NCBI RefSeq assembly: GCF_000025705.1
Contig: NC_013959.1
Location: 291,001-355,000 of the forward strand
Direction of reading: 5' to 3'
DNA from: Sideroxydans lithotrophicus ES-1
Lineage (GTDB): Bacteria > Pseudomonadota > Gammaproteobacteria > Burkholderiales > Gallionellaceae
Length of the DNA: 64,000 nt
Shown here: positions 43,208-53,435 of the stretch, piece after piece
How the letters are laid out: the number at the start of each line of letters is the position of its first letter
Position numbering within the stretch: position 1 is the first letter of the stretch
Made by a program: the position numbers and the translations under genes
Notes under the pieces: generated by a model
Database searches by the model: none
What the model saw: the letters and a program-made list of their open reading frames with translations, nothing else
Told to the model about the DNA's origin: nothing

Positions 43208-44728
43208 ATGCTGTTATGGTTCGTCATTGCCTATTGGGTCATATCGGTCGGTATCGGCCTGTATGCAGCCACACGCGTTCACAACACGCGCGATTTCGCC
43301 ATCGCCGGACGCCACCTGCCGTTCTATATGGTCACCGCGACGGTGTTTGCCACCTGGTTCGGTTCCGAAACGGTGCTTGGCATCCCGGCGACTTTCCTGA
43401 AAGAAGGACTGCATGGCATCGTGGCCGATCCGTTCGGCGCATCCATGTGCCTGATCCTGGTCGGGCTGTTCTTTGCGGCGCCGCTGTACCGCATGAACCT
43501 GCTGACCATAGGCGACTTCTACAAGAAAAAGTTCGGCCGCAGCGTCGAAGTGCTGACCACCATTGCCATCGTGATCTCCTATCTCGGCTGGGTGGGGGCA
43601 CAGATCACGGCGCTCGGGCTGGTGTTCAATGTGGTGTCGGGCGGCGAGATCAGCAAGGTCGCGGGGATGTGGATAGGTTCCGGCACCATCCTGATCTACA
43701 CCTATTTCGGCGGCATGTGGGCGGTGGCGATCACCGACTTCATCCAGATGATCATCATCGTCGTCGGCATGCTGTTCATCGGTTACGAGATCAGCGGTGA
43801 GGTCGGGGGCGTGGGCACGGTGATCGAGCATGCGGCGCAGGCGGGCAAATTCGAGTTCTGGCCTGTGCTGGATGCCAAGGAGATCATCGGATTCGTTGCC
43901 GCCTGGATCACCATGATGTTCGGTTCGATCCCGCAGCAGGATGTGTTCCAGCGCGTGCAGTCGGCCAGGACGGAAAATATCGCCATCTGGGGCTCGGTAT
44001 TGGGCGGCGTGCTGTATTTCATGTTCGCCTTCGTGCCGATGTTCCTGGCCTATTCGGCCACGCTGATCGACCCGAAGATGGTGAGCGAGCTGGTCGACAG
44101 CGATCCGCAGATGATCCTGCCGCGCCTGATCCTGCGTCCCGAGGTGCACCTGTTCGCACAGGTGATGTTCTTCGGCGCATTGCTTTCCGCCATCAAGAGT
44201 TGCGCGTCAGCGACCTTGCTGGCGCCTTCGGTCACGTTCAGCGAGAACATCCTCAAGCCGATGCTGGGGCACAAATTGTCCGACCGCGGGATGCTGCATA
44301 CCATGCGCGGCGTGACGCTGGCGTTCACCGTGATTGTCACGCTCTACGCGATGAACTCGAAAGCCAGCATCTTCAAGATGGTCGAGAACGCCTACCAGAT
44401 CACTCTGGTCATGGCCTTTGTGCCGCTGGTCGCGGGACTGTTCTGGAAGCGTTCCAACACCCAGGGCGCGCTGGTCGCCATCTTCTGCGGCCTGTCGGTG
44501 TGGCTGTCCATCCTGATCTTCGGTTCCGATGACCCGTTCTTTCCGGCGCAATTCGCAGGCGTCATCGCCAGCGCCGTCGGGATGGTGATCGGCTCCTTGC
44601 TGCCCAACGTCATGGCCAAGCCACTGCCGCATGAACCTGAACATGCCGGATTGCACCATCTTGCCGCCAGCCATACCGAGCATGTGGCAGGACACCCGCA
44701 TCACCATCCGACGCACCGTAGCGAATAA
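43208..44728 (+). CDS. Sodium:solute symporter family protein
   Basis: 506 residues with about 13 transmembrane helices of the SSS (LeuT-fold) family; GRHLPFYMVTATVFATWFGSETVLGIP is the conserved first repeat. The substrate is unknown. The C-terminus is unusually histidine-rich (HEPEHAGLHHLAASHTEH, then GHPHHHPTHRSE) and could bind metal. Its 3' end lies 75 bases before phoB, though the intervening Pho box suggests a separate phoB promoter. I use the ATG at 43208, where the first helix begins. Confidence 0.8.
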   Translation: MLLWFVIAYWVISVGIGLYAATRVHNTRDFAIAGRHLPFYMVTATVFATWFGSETVLGIPATFLKEGLHGIVADPFGASMCLILVGLFFAAPLYRMNLLTIGDFYKKKFGRSVEVLTTIAIVISYLGWVGAQITALGLVFNVVSGGEISKVAGMWIGSGTILIYTYFGGMWAVAITDFIQMIIIVVGMLFIGYEISGEVGGVGTVIEHAAQAGKFEFWPVLDAKEIIGFVAAWITMMFGSIPQQDVFQRVQSARTENIAIWGSVLGGVLYFMFAFVPMFLAYSATLIDPKMVSELVDSDPQMILPRLILRPEVHLFAQVMFFGALLSAIKSCASATLLAPSVTFSENILKPMLGHKLSDRGMLHTMRGVTLAFTVIVTLYAMNSKASIFKMVENAYQITLVMAFVPLVAGLFWKRSNTQGALVAIFCGLSVWLSILIFGSDDPFFPAQFAGVIASAVGMVIGSLLPNVMAKPLPHEPEHAGLHHLAASHTEHVAGHPHHHPTHRSE

Positions 44729-44738
44729 TCAGGAAGAG

Positions 44739-44768
44739 TGTCATATTACTGTCATAATTCTTTCATAC
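44739..44768 (+). promoter_or_regulatory. Pho box upstream of phoB
   Basis: CTGTCATAATTCTTTCAT at 44749-44766 matches the PhoB consensus (two 11-bp direct repeats with TGTCA cores). A further TGTCATATTAC at 44739-44749 makes three repeats in phase. Located about 38 bases before phoB, it supports autoregulation by phosphate limitation. Confidence 0.72.
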
Positions 44769-44806
44769 CATCGCAAGCCAAGTGAAATCAAACCGATGGA
44801 GAAATG

Positions 44807-45499
44807 ATGACGACTGCGAACATTCTGCTGGTGGAAGACGAGCCGGCGATCCAGGAACTGCTGGCATTCAATGTGGCGCAATGCGGCTTCCGCGCCATCC
44901 AGGCATATGACGTACCCAGCGCCCTGGTCGAGATCAACCGGGCCTTGCCGGATCTCATCCTGCTCGACTGGATGCTGCCCGGCACTTCCGGTGTCGAACT
45001 GGCGCGGCGATTGCGCGCAGATGCGCGCACGCGCGATATCCCCATCATCATGCTCACTGCGCGCATCGACGAGCGCGACAAGATACTGGGCCTGGAGTCC
45101 GGAGCGGACGACTACATCACCAAGCCCTTTTCGCCGCGCGAACTGATGGCGCGCATCCGTGCCGTGCTGCGCCGTCGCGCGCCGCAGATGAGCGACGAGA
45201 CGGTGCGCGTCGAAGGGGTGGAGCTTTCGCCGACCACTCACCGGGTCAGCGCCAACGGCCAGAACGTCGACCTGGGGCCGACCGAGTTTCGCCTGCTGCA
45301 CTTCTTCATGACCCACGTCGAGCGCGTATACAGCCGCGCACAGCTGTTGGATCAGGTGTGGGGCGACCATGTGTTCGTCGAGGAGCGCACCGTGGATGTC
45401 CACATCCGTCGCCTGCGCCAGGCACTGGAACCTTCCGGGCTGGATGGCCTGGTACAGACGGTGCGCGGCAGCGGCTACCGTTTTTCCAAAGAAGAATAA
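44807..45499 (+). CDS. phoB: Phosphate regulon response regulator PhoB
   Basis: 230 residues. Receiver domain with phospho-acceptor Asp54 ([10 protein letters not shown]), Thr in MLTAR and Lys in [11 protein letters not shown]; then an OmpR-type winged helix ending [14 protein letters not shown] and TVRGSGYRF. Two ATGs lie in frame; GGAGA is better spaced to the second (44807) than to 44804. Function: activates the Pho regulon in phosphate limitation. It is followed by phoR. Confidence 0.92.
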   Translation: MTTANILLVEDEPAIQELLAFNVAQCGFRAIQAYDVPSALVEINRALPDLILLDWMLPGTSGVELARRLRADARTRDIPIIMLTARIDERDKILGLESGADDYITKPFSPRELMARIRAVLRRRAPQMSDETVRVEGVELSPTTHRVSANGQNVDLGPTEFRLLHFFMTHVERVYSRAQLLDQVWGDHVFVEERTVDVHIRRLRQALEPSGLDGLVQTVRGSGYRFSKEE

Positions 45500-45563
45500 T
45501 CCGGCAAACTTACAACCGGCATCGAACAGTATAATGCGGCCAGTCAATTGTTGAGGTTACGCT

Positions 45564-46886
45564 GTGGGCGATTTCTGGCAGCGCGCATTCATATATCCAT
45601 TCTTTCTGTTGCTGGCCTCCCTGTTCGTCTGGGTGGCAGCGGGGGCATTGCCCGCCGCACTGCTCTTCGGTGCCGGAATATCGCTGCGCCTGTTCTCCCA
45701 TCTGCGCAATATCGCGGCATTCGACCGATGGCTGTCGGATCCTGACAAGCTGGGGGTGCCGGACGGATCCGGTCTGTGGGAAGACATCTTCTTCAAGCTC
45801 AACAAGCTGACCAAGGAGCGCCGCAACGAGCGGCAACAGTATGCCGCCGCCTTGCAGCAAATGGAGCAGGCCACATCTGCGCTGCCTGAAGGTGTGGTGA
45901 TCCTTGATGAGGCGGACCGCATCGAGTGGTGTAATTTGCAGGCAGAACAGCATTTCGGGCTCGATGGCAAACGCGACATCGGGCAGCAGATCACCTATCT
46001 CGCGCGCCAGCCGGAGTTTGTGCAATACCTCGCGAATGACGATTTCGCCAAACCCCTGGTGTTGCGCGGTTCGCGCCAGGAAGATCTGGTGCTCTCCATA
46101 AAACTCATCGCCTACGGCAGCAGCAAGCGACTGATGATCAGTCGCGACATCACTCATTTCGAACGCATCGAAACCATGCGTCGCGATTTCGTCGCCAATG
46201 TCTCGCATGAATTGCGCACACCGCTCACCGTGGTCAACGGCTTCGTCGAAACGATGCAGGATATGCCGAACCTGGAGAACGACATGGCACGTCGTGCCTT
46301 GCAATTGATGGGCAACCAGACCTCGCGCATGAAAAGCCTGGTGGATGACCTGCTTACCCTGTCGCGTCTGGAGAACGAGCAGAATGCCTTGAGCGAAGAG
46401 GATATCGATGTGCAAAAACTATTGCACATCCTGCATGAAGAAGGGCGGTCACTGAGCAACGGGCAACACCAGATCAGGCTGGAGATCGAAAGCGAAGCCG
46501 GAATCTGCGGGAGCGCCAGCGAATTGCACAGCGCTTTCGGCAACCTTGTCACCAATGCCGTTCGCTACACTCCAGCGGGCGGCGATATCGCGATCCGCTG
46601 GTCTGAGCAGCCCGATGGATGCATGGTGTTCAGTGTCAAGGACAGCGGCATCGGCATCGAACCGCAGCATATATCGCGTCTCACCGAACGTTTTTACCGC
46701 GTGGATCGCAGCCGCTCGCGCGAGACGGGTGGCACCGGGCTGGGTTTGGCCATCGTCAAACACATCGTCATGCGCCATCAGGCGCAGCTCAATATCGTCA
46801 GTGAAGAGGGAAAGGGCAGCACCTTCAGTATCGTCTTTCCCGCCAGGCGGCGGTTACTGAAGTCCGGTTCGGCAAGTGCCGATTAA
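45564..46886 (+). CDS. phoR: Phosphate regulon sensor histidine kinase PhoR
   Basis: 440 residues, GTG start. Two short N-terminal transmembrane helices with almost no periplasmic loop, a PAS-like segment (about 95-195), a HisKA domain with the phospho-acceptor in VSHELRTPL (His215), and a HATPase domain with NLVTNAVRYT, DSGIGIEP and GTGLGLAIVKH. The lack of a periplasmic sensor is usual for PhoR, which senses through the Pst transporter. pstSCAB is not in this window. Confidence 0.92.
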   Translation: MGDFWQRAFIYPFFLLLASLFVWVAAGALPAALLFGAGISLRLFSHLRNIAAFDRWLSDPDKLGVPDGSGLWEDIFFKLNKLTKERRNERQQYAAALQQMEQATSALPEGVVILDEADRIEWCNLQAEQHFGLDGKRDIGQQITYLARQPEFVQYLANDDFAKPLVLRGSRQEDLVLSIKLIAYGSSKRLMISRDITHFERIETMRRDFVANVSHELRTPLTVVNGFVETMQDMPNLENDMARRALQLMGNQTSRMKSLVDDLLTLSRLENEQNALSEEDIDVQKLLHILHEEGRSLSNGQHQIRLEIESEAGICGSASELHSAFGNLVTNAVRYTPAGGDIAIRWSEQPDGCMVFSVKDSGIGIEPQHISRLTERFYRVDRSRSRETGGTGLGLAIVKHIVMRHQAQLNIVSEEGKGSTFSIVFPARRRLLKSGSASAD

Positions 46887-48499
46887 TGCGCGGGCGCGAA
46901 GCTTACGCGTTCGAAGTCATTGCCCAATTCCACACTGATGCCCATCGTCACGTTCAATTTGGCATTGTCCTGCGAGATGAGTGCCAGAGGGCGCCCCGTG
47001 TGGAACCAGTCGCGCGGCATGACGATACTGCCTGGAATGCGCAGATTCGCCATCTCCGGCAGGATCAGGGCAGGTGTTGTGCCGGAATGCAGATTGCCGC
47101 TCGCGCCGGCCTGTGCGGATACGGCTTTCGGAGCGCCCGGCAGATAGCGCACGCCGATATACAGATTGCCGCTGCGCGTGACGCTGACCAGCGTCACCAC
47201 GCCGAGTTTGTAGGCTTTTGAATCGGGCAGGTACAGGCAGATGATCTGGTTCAGCCCCAGGCGCTCGCCGGTGGTCAGCTTGCGCAACAGACGGGCATGC
47301 AACAATCCATTCTCTTCCACCAGCCAATCCTCGACCAGAAAACCGACTTCTTTCAGATTGTGCCGGTCGGTCTGGTCCAGCACACGCCCGAAGGTCTCGA
47401 TCTGCTTCTGCTCTTCCTTGTCTGCGAAGCTGGACAGGGGGGTTACCTTGAACGGTTTGCGCGCGATATGTGCGTAGATGTTCTCCAGATTGACGGAAAG
47501 CTGCGCGAGGGGCGCATCGCGCGGTTCGTCAACCATAGACTCCGTGCGTGGTTCGCACCAGCAGGCATGGAGCTTGTTGAGCAGGTTGACGCTGTCCTTG
47601 CTGTCGATATCGTCGCCCAGTCCGTTCTGCTGCGGAGATTGCCCCTGCTGCAACAGAATGGTCTTGACCCGGATCAGCTTGGACAGCGGAACCATGGCCA
47701 GGAAACGCATGGTGGCTGCATTAGTGGCGCGCTGTATCGGGACAAGGCCGCGCGTGCTGGCAAGGTCGACCGCGAGCGGCGGAGCATCACCCTTGCTGAC
47801 GCTGCAGCGCGGCTCGACCGTGATGGTCTCCCCCCATGCTTCCAGCCAGCGGTCCGCGATCTGCCATTGGTTGCGCCGCAGGCCGAGCAAACGTGCACGG
47901 TGCAGCAACAGCGTCTTGGCATAGAGCGTGAGGCAGGAGGTGTCGCGGCCCGAACGGTTCAATTGATCGGCCATGACTACCTGTTGCAATCCTTGCTGCT
48001 CGATATGCGCGTAAATGGTGTGGAAATTCTGCCAGGATTTTCCGTCAGGCTCGCATCCGGCGCGCAAAAAGTCCGTGATCAGCAGGCCGCTGTACAGCAG
48101 GCATCGGTGTGACAACAGCGCCTCGTCGGAGGCAACCGACGAATCGCCGAATTCGCGCGACTGCAGGCAACGCAAGTAACCGTTAAGCATGCTCTGCCAG
48201 AGGTTGGAAATGGCGACGAGCGAGGTGAATTCCTCGTCGGAGAGCGGCAGTTTCTTGCCCAGCAAGCGTTTTGCGTAATCTGCCTGCATCGAATTCACGG
48301 GCTCGCGCATGGCTTCAAGCGTGTGCAAGCGATCCTTGCCGCGCATGGGATAGCGGTTGAGCTCATCCAGCTGGGCGCGTAGCGTACCGTGCGCCAGACT
48401 CAGGTTGGTCAGCTGCAATTGGCTCAACCACTTCTTGCCCGAAGCCGCATCGGTGAAAGCGGGTTTGGCAAGATCGTCGGTAGGTTCCAGGGGGAGCAT
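46883..48499 (-). CDS. Conserved hypothetical protein, about 540 residues
   Basis: 538 residues, soluble. Mostly helical to about residue 390, then a beta-rich end (LGLNQIICLYLPDSKAYKLGVVTLVSV ... GSIVMPRDWFHTGRPLALI ... GNDFERVSF). It resembles in layout the protein at 37025-38620. Without canonical PilZ c-di-GMP residues I cannot assign binding. It starts eight bases after the FAD/Fe-S fusion gene, so the two probably work together. Its 3' end overlaps that of phoR by four bases, tail to tail. Confidence 0.68.
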   Translation of the reverse strand: MLPLEPTDDLAKPAFTDAASGKKWLSQLQLTNLSLAHGTLRAQLDELNRYPMRGKDRLHTLEAMREPVNSMQADYAKRLLGKKLPLSDEEFTSLVAISNLWQSMLNGYLRCLQSREFGDSSVASDEALLSHRCLLYSGLLITDFLRAGCEPDGKSWQNFHTIYAHIEQQGLQQVVMADQLNRSGRDTSCLTLYAKTLLLHRARLLGLRRNQWQIADRWLEAWGETITVEPRCSVSKGDAPPLAVDLASTRGLVPIQRATNAATMRFLAMVPLSKLIRVKTILLQQGQSPQQNGLGDDIDSKDSVNLLNKLHACWCEPRTESMVDEPRDAPLAQLSVNLENIYAHIARKPFKVTPLSSFADKEEQKQIETFGRVLDQTDRHNLKEVGFLVEDWLVEENGLLHARLLRKLTTGERLGLNQIICLYLPDSKAYKLGVVTLVSVTRSGNLYIGVRYLPGAPKAVSAQAGASGNLHSGTTPALILPEMANLRIPGSIVMPRDWFHTGRPLALISQDNAKLNVTMGISVELGNDFERVSFAPAH

Positions 48500-48507
48500 T
48501 TACTATC

Positions 48508-51500
48508 CTATAACAGCACGCGCTCGATACCGCCATCGTTGGCTTTTGCCACATAGTCTTCAAGCCAGGACGATCCCAACAGGTGTTTCGCCATCTCCAC
48601 CACGATGTAATCGGTGGTCGTGCCGGCATCGTCGGTATAACGGCTCAGGCCCTGCTGGCAGGCGGGGCAGGAGGTGAGTATCTTCACCTCGCCCTGGAAG
48701 CCGTCGGCGCGCAAGGCATCCGCGCCTTTGCGCACCTCCTCTTCCTTGCGGAAGCGGACCTGGGTGGCGATCTGCGGCACGCTCAGGCCGAAAGTGCCCG
48801 CCTCACCGCAGCAGCGGTCGTTCAGTGCGACAGGCATGGCCATCAACTCGTTCACCACCTTCAGCGGCTGGTATGTTTTCATCGGCGAGTGGCACGGGTC
48901 GTGATACATGTAGCGGGTACCCTGCACTCCCTGCAATTTGACGCCCTTCTCCAGCAGGTATTCGTGGATGTCGAGCAGGCGGCAGCCGGGGAAGATCTTC
49001 TCGAACTGGTATTTCAGCAACTGGTCCATGCAGGTGCCGCAGGATACGATCACGGTCTTGATGTCGAGATAGTTCAGCGTGTTTGCCACGCGGTGGAACA
49101 GCACGCGGTTGTCGGTGGTGATCTGGCTGCCCTTGTCTTCGAAACCCGCCGCGGTCTGCGGATAGCCGCAGCACAGGTATCCCGGCGGCAGTACGGTGAT
49201 CGCACCGATCTCGTACAGCATCGCCTGCGTCGCCAGACCTACCTGGCCGAACAGGCGCTCCGAGCCGCAGCCGGGGAAATAGAACACCGCCTCGGATTCC
49301 TCGTTCACTTTATGCGGGTTGCGGATCACCGGCACGATGGTGTTGTCCTCGATGTCGAGCAGGGCGCGCGAGGTCTTCTTCGGCAAACCACCCGGCATCG
49401 GCTTGTTGATGAAGTGGATCACCTTGGCCTGGATCGGCGGCTTGCCCACGCTGGCAGGCGGATGTGCCACCTGCTGGCGGAACAATCCCAGATGCTTGGC
49501 GATACGGTAGCCGAAGCGTTGCGCCTTGTAGGACCACTCGATCATCACCTTGCGCAGCAGCTTGATGGTGACCGGGTCGGTGCTGTTCAGGTACAGCATC
49601 GATGTTGCGGTGACCGGACTGAATTTCTTCTGTCCCTGTTTGCGCAGGAAGTTGCGCATCGCCACTGACACATCGCCGAAATCGATGTCCACCGGGCAAG
49701 GCTTGAGACACTTGTGACACACGGTGCAGTGATCGGCCACATCGTTGAACTCGTCGAAGTGCGCGATGGAAACGCCGCGCCGGGTCTGCTCTTCGTACAG
49801 GAACGCCTCGATCAGCAATGAAGTGGCGAGGATCTTGTTGCGCGGCGAATAGAGCAGGTTGGCACGCGGCACGTGCGTGGTGCAGACCGGCTTGCACTTG
49901 CCGCAGCGCAGGCAATCCTTGATCGAATCGGAGATCTCGCCCAGTTCGCTCTTTTCCAGGATCAGGCTCTCCAGCTCCATCAGGTTGAAGCTGGGCGTGT
50001 AGGCGTGTTCCAGGTTGCTGCCCGGCAACAGCTTGCCCTTGTTGAAATGGCCGTCCGGATCGACCTTCTGCTTGTAGGCGACGAAGGGCGCCACCTCCTG
50101 CTGTTCGAGGAAATCGAATTTGGTGATGCCGATGCCATGCTCGCCCGAGATCACGCCGCCCAGGTCCTTCGCCAGTTTCATGATGCGGTCCACGGCGCCA
50201 TAGGCCTGTTGCAGCATGGCGTAGTCATCCGAGTTCACCGGGATGTTGGTGTGCACGTTGCCGTCGCCCGCGTGCATATGCAGCGCCACGAACACGCGGC
50301 TCTTCAGCACGCGCTGGTGGGTGGCGTCGCATTGTTCGAGGATGGGCAGGTAGGTGCTGCCGCTGAAGATATGGCGCAACGGATCGCGCAGCTCGCGCTT
50401 CCATGAGGCGCGCATGCGGTGATCCTGCAGGGCTTGGAAGACGGTCGAGTGCTGGGTGCTGGGTGCTGAGTGCTGAGCCGCCCACTCGGCGTTCAGCACT
50501 TGGAACTCAGTACTGTCGACGCTCGCGTCGAGATTTTCCAGCAGCCATGTCCAGCGGCTACGCACTTCGGCAAGCAACTGGCGTGCTGCCTGCGGGCGGT
50601 TGCCCAGCAGTTCCTCATCGCCCAGTTGCGCATCGTCCTGGTAGCGCAGCGGCAGTTCGCCGGTGAAGAACTCGTCCAGCGCGTCCAGCAGCTTGATCTT
50701 GTTGCCGAGCGACAGTTCGATGTTGATGCGCTCCACGCCGTCGCAGTAATCGCCCATGCGCGGTAGCGGGATCACCACGTCCTCGTTGATCTTGAAGGCA
50801 TTGGTGTGTTTCGCGATGGCGGCGGTGCGGGCGCGGTCCAGCCAGAACTTCTTGCGCGCTTCGGCGGACACGGCGATGAAACCCTCGCCGTGGCGCAGGT
50901 TGGCCAGGCGCACGATCTCGGACGCCGCTTCGCCTGCCGCACGCTCGTCGTCGCTCACCACGTCGGCGACCAGCACCATCTTCGGGCGCGTGCCGCGCTT
51001 CGATTTGGTGGCATAACCCACTGCCTTCAGATAGCGCTCGTCCAGATGTTCCAGACCCGCCAGCAGGGCCGGCGCGGCAGACGCGCCGCGGTTGTTGAAC
51101 ATCGAGGTGATCTCGACGATGGCAGGCACCGCCTCGTGCACCTGGCCGAAGAATTCCAGGCAGACGGTGCGCGTGAACTGGTGTTCGCGGTGCAGGATGA
51201 AGCGGGCCGAAGTGATGATGCCGTCGCAGCCCTCTTTCTGGATGCCCGGCAGGCCGGAAAGGAATTTGTCGGTGACGTCCTTGCCCAGGCCGGTCTTGCG
51301 GAAAGCGCTGCCGGCGATGGTCAGTATCTCCGGTTCGCCGCGCGGTGTCCTGCCGTCCGCCTCGAAACGGGAGACGCGGAAACGGGCGGCTGGTACGTCA
51401 TGGATCTTGCCGAGATTGTGGTCGAGCCGTTCGACGAACATCCACAATCCGTCCGGGGTGACCATTTTCCACGAGACCAGGTTGTCCAGCGCCGTACCCC

Positions 51501-52362
51501 ACAGCACAGCCTTCTTGCCGCCTGCATTCATCGCCACGTTGCCGCCGATGCACGAGGCATCGGCCGAGGTCGGGTCGACCGCGAACACCAGCTTGCCGGC
51601 TTCCGCCGCCTCCATCACGCGGCGAGTAACTACGCCGGCGCCGCAGTGGATGGTGGCATACGGGGTGCTCAGGCCGGGCAGCGTCAGATATTCGATCGGG
51701 GAAAGCTTGTCCAGCTTCTCGGTATTGATGACGGCGGAGTATCTGGTGAGCGGGATCGCGCCGCCGGTATAGCCGGTGCCGCCGCCGCGCGGGATCAGCG
51801 TCAGGCCGAGCTCGATGCAGGCACGCACCAGTGGCGCGATCTCATCTTCGGTGTCCGGGTTCAGCACCACGAAAGGATATTCCACGCGCCAGTCGGTGGC
51901 ATCGGTCACATGCGAGACGCGCGCCAGGCCGTCGAACTGGATATTGTCCCTGCGGGTGATGCGGCTCAAGCTGCGCAATGCGCGTTTGCGCAATTGCAGG
52001 GTATGCTCGAATTCGGCCGCGAACTGGTCGACTGCCGTGTGGGTGAGGTCGAGCAGGCGCTTGACCTTGGTATTCTCCTGGCGCCGCGCTTCGATGGCGT
52101 TCAGGCGGTGGCGCAGCGCCCCGATCAGCGCTTCGCGACGCTTGCGGTTGGCGAGCAGGTCGTCTTCCAGATAAGGGTTGCGCATGAGCACCCAGATGTC
52201 GCCGAGCACTTCGTACAGCATCCTTGCCGAGCGGCCGGTGCGGCGTTCCTCACGCAGGGTGTCGATGATGTCCCACGCCTCGCTGCCCAGAATGCGCAGC
52301 ACGATCTCGCGATCGGAGAAAGAGGTGTAGTTGTAGGGGATTTCGCGCAAACGTGCAGTCAT
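48508..52362 (-). CDS. DUF3683-type FAD-linked oxidase / Fe-S fusion protein
   Basis: 1284 residues. An N-terminal DUF3683-type region (about 1-130) precedes a VAO/PCMH FAD-binding domain ([19 protein letters not shown]) and its C-terminal cap, like glycolate or D-lactate oxidase GlcD. Then come two [4Fe-4S] motifs ([11 protein letters not shown] and [12 protein letters not shown]) and two CCG domains ([10 protein letters not shown]...[14 protein letters not shown]...[11 protein letters not shown]), like GlcF. It likely oxidises a 2-hydroxy acid and passes electrons to quinone. A stretch [16 protein letters not shown] is encoded by heptamer repeats inside the gene. No ribosome site is seen. 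Confidence 0.84.
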   Translation of the reverse strand: MTARLREIPYNYTSFSDREIVLRILGSEAWDIIDTLREERRTGRSARMLYEVLGDIWVLMRNPYLEDDLLANRKRREALIGALRHRLNAIEARRQENTKVKRLLDLTHTAVDQFAAEFEHTLQLRKRALRSLSRITRRDNIQFDGLARVSHVTDATDWRVEYPFVVLNPDTEDEIAPLVRACIELGLTLIPRGGGTGYTGGAIPLTRYSAVINTEKLDKLSPIEYLTLPGLSTPYATIHCGAGVVTRRVMEAAEAGKLVFAVDPTSADASCIGGNVAMNAGGKKAVLWGTALDNLVSWKMVTPDGLWMFVERLDHNLGKIHDVPAARFRVSRFEADGRTPRGEPEILTIAGSAFRKTGLGKDVTDKFLSGLPGIQKEGCDGIITSARFILHREHQFTRTVCLEFFGQVHEAVPAIVEITSMFNNRGASAAPALLAGLEHLDERYLKAVGYATKSKRGTRPKMVLVADVVSDDERAAGEAASEIVRLANLRHGEGFIAVSAEARKKFWLDRARTAAIAKHTNAFKINEDVVIPLPRMGDYCDGVERINIELSLGNKIKLLDALDEFFTGELPLRYQDDAQLGDEELLGNRPQAARQLLAEVRSRWTWLLENLDASVDSTEFQVLNAEWAAQHSAPSTQHSTVFQALQDHRMRASWKRELRDPLRHIFSGSTYLPILEQCDATHQRVLKSRVFVALHMHAGDGNVHTNIPVNSDDYAMLQQAYGAVDRIMKLAKDLGGVISGEHGIGITKFDFLEQQEVAPFVAYKQKVDPDGHFNKGKLLPGSNLEHAYTPSFNLMELESLILEKSELGEISDSIKDCLRCGKCKPVCTTHVPRANLLYSPRNKILATSLLIEAFLYEEQTRRGVSIAHFDEFNDVADHCTVCHKCLKPCPVDIDFGDVSVAMRNFLRKQGQKKFSPVTATSMLYLNSTDPVTIKLLRKVMIEWSYKAQRFGYRIAKHLGLFRQQVAHPPASVGKPPIQAKVIHFINKPMPGGLPKKTSRALLDIEDNTIVPVIRNPHKVNEESEAVFYFPGCGSERLFGQVGLATQAMLYEIGAITVLPPGYLCCGYPQTAAGFEDKGSQITTDNRVLFHRVANTLNYLDIKTVIVSCGTCMDQLLKYQFEKIFPGCRLLDIHEYLLEKGVKLQGVQGTRYMYHDPCHSPMKTYQPLKVVNELMAMPVALNDRCCGEAGTFGLSVPQIATQVRFRKEEEVRKGADALRADGFQGEVKILTSCPACQQGLSRYTDDAGTTTDYIVVEMAKHLLGSSWLEDYVAKANDGGIERVLL
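50449..50476. repeat. Four tandem heptamers inside the FAD/Fe-S fusion gene
   Basis: Four head-to-tail copies of GTGCTG(G/A) at 50449-50476, followed by a partial copy and, after about 15 bases, GTTCAGCACTTGG in inverse orientation. They encode the non-conserved [11 protein letters not shown] stretch. Loss or gain of one unit would shift the frame. Confidence 0.7.
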
Positions 52363-52455
52363 GGTTTTTTGCAGTTCAACAAGTTGCGCATTCTACAGTA
52401 TCCCGCGTCTTTGCTCGACACTGACGAACCAGAAGCGAGCTGTTAAGCTGGGAAC

Positions 52456-53007
52456 ATGGAAAGCAAGGAAAAAGAAACGGTCCTGCGGCTGTTCTTTGCG
52501 CTCTGGCCGAACACGGTCGAACGTACCGCTTTGGCCGCGTGGCAGCCGCCGTTGCGCGAATCGTGCGGGGGGCGGGCGATGCTGCCCGACACCTTGCACA
52601 CGACGCTGGTATTCGTCGGCAATGTGGCCGAACACCGACTGGAAACGTTGCGGTTGGCAGCACAGGAGGTGAGCGGCCGGGGATTCGGACTGGACCTGAC
52701 GGAGGCGCATTACTGGGGGCATAACCATATCGTCTATGCGGCTCCGCAGACGGTCCCGGTACAGCTGGCCGATCTGGTCATCGACCTTGAGCACAGCCTT
52801 CGCAAACATCGTTTTCATTTCGAGCAACGCCCGTACAAACCGCATGTCACCTTGCTGCGCAACGCGCAATGGAGCGAGGCGAGCCTGCCAGCCATGCGCA
52901 CGGTACGCTGGCGAATCGAGGACTTCGTGCTGGTGCACTCGCTGAGTGACGAGCAGGGGGCACGCTACGAGGTGCTGGCACGGTTTCCTTTGCAGGGTGG
53001 CGACTGA
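52456..53007 (+). CDS. thpR: RNA 2',3'-cyclic phosphodiesterase (2H family)
   Basis: 183 residues. Two HxT motifs, LHTTLVFVG (His48) and PHVTLLRN (His130), define the 2H phosphoesterase fold of ThpR/LigT, which opens 2',3'-cyclic phosphates and can reversibly ligate 2'-5' RNA. The FFALWPN opening is typical. The next gene overlaps its stop (TGATG). Confidence 0.88.
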   Translation: MESKEKETVLRLFFALWPNTVERTALAAWQPPLRESCGGRAMLPDTLHTTLVFVGNVAEHRLETLRLAAQEVSGRGFGLDLTEAHYWGHNHIVYAAPQTVPVQLADLVIDLEHSLRKHRFHFEQRPYKPHVTLLRNAQWSEASLPAMRTVRWRIEDFVLVHSLSDEQGARYEVLARFPLQGGD

Positions 53008-53435
53008 TGCGGATCTGGTCTGTGCACCCCCGCTACCTGGATGCCAAAGGACTGGTGGCGCTGTGGCGCGAGGCGTTGCTGGCACAAAAGGTCCTGTCCG
53101 GCGAGACCAGGGGCTATCGCCACCACCCGCAGCTAAAGCGCTTCAGGAAACATGAACAGCCGCTGGAGGCCATCGCTGCCTACCTGCATGAAGTGCAGCG
53201 CGAAGCCGAACGCCGCGGCTACAACTTCGATGCAACAAAGATACTGCGGCAGGGTACCGCCGTCCGGATACCGGTCACCGACGGACAGATAGCCTACGAA
53301 CTGTCCCATCTCCGGGCAAAGCTGGAGGTGCGCGACAGGGCGGCCCTTGAAAGACTGCCCAATGGCGAGCCGCCATCCATTCATCCGTTGTTCAAGGTGA
53401 TCAGCGGCGATGTGGAGGATTGGGAAGTGGTTTGA
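53007..53435 (+). CDS. Pyrimidine dimer DNA glycosylase/endonuclease V family protein
   Basis: 142 residues. RIWSVHPRYLDAKGLVALWREALLAQKVLSGETRGYRHHPQL is the typical start of the Pyr_excise family (T4 endonuclease V-like), whose members cleave at UV photodimers. The C-terminal part (ISGDVEDWEVV) is also family-like. Activity is not proven for the bacterial homologues. Coupled to thpR through the overlapping TGATG. Confidence 0.75.
   Translation: MRIWSVHPRYLDAKGLVALWREALLAQKVLSGETRGYRHHPQLKRFRKHEQPLEAIAAYLHEVQREAERRGYNFDATKILRQGTAVRIPVTDGQIAYELSHLRAKLEVRDRAALERLPNGEPPSIHPLFKVISGDVEDWEVV

Noticed and set aside
50806..52446. 546-residue plus-strand open frame
   Set aside because: Antisense to the FAD/Fe-S gene, no recognisable motif.
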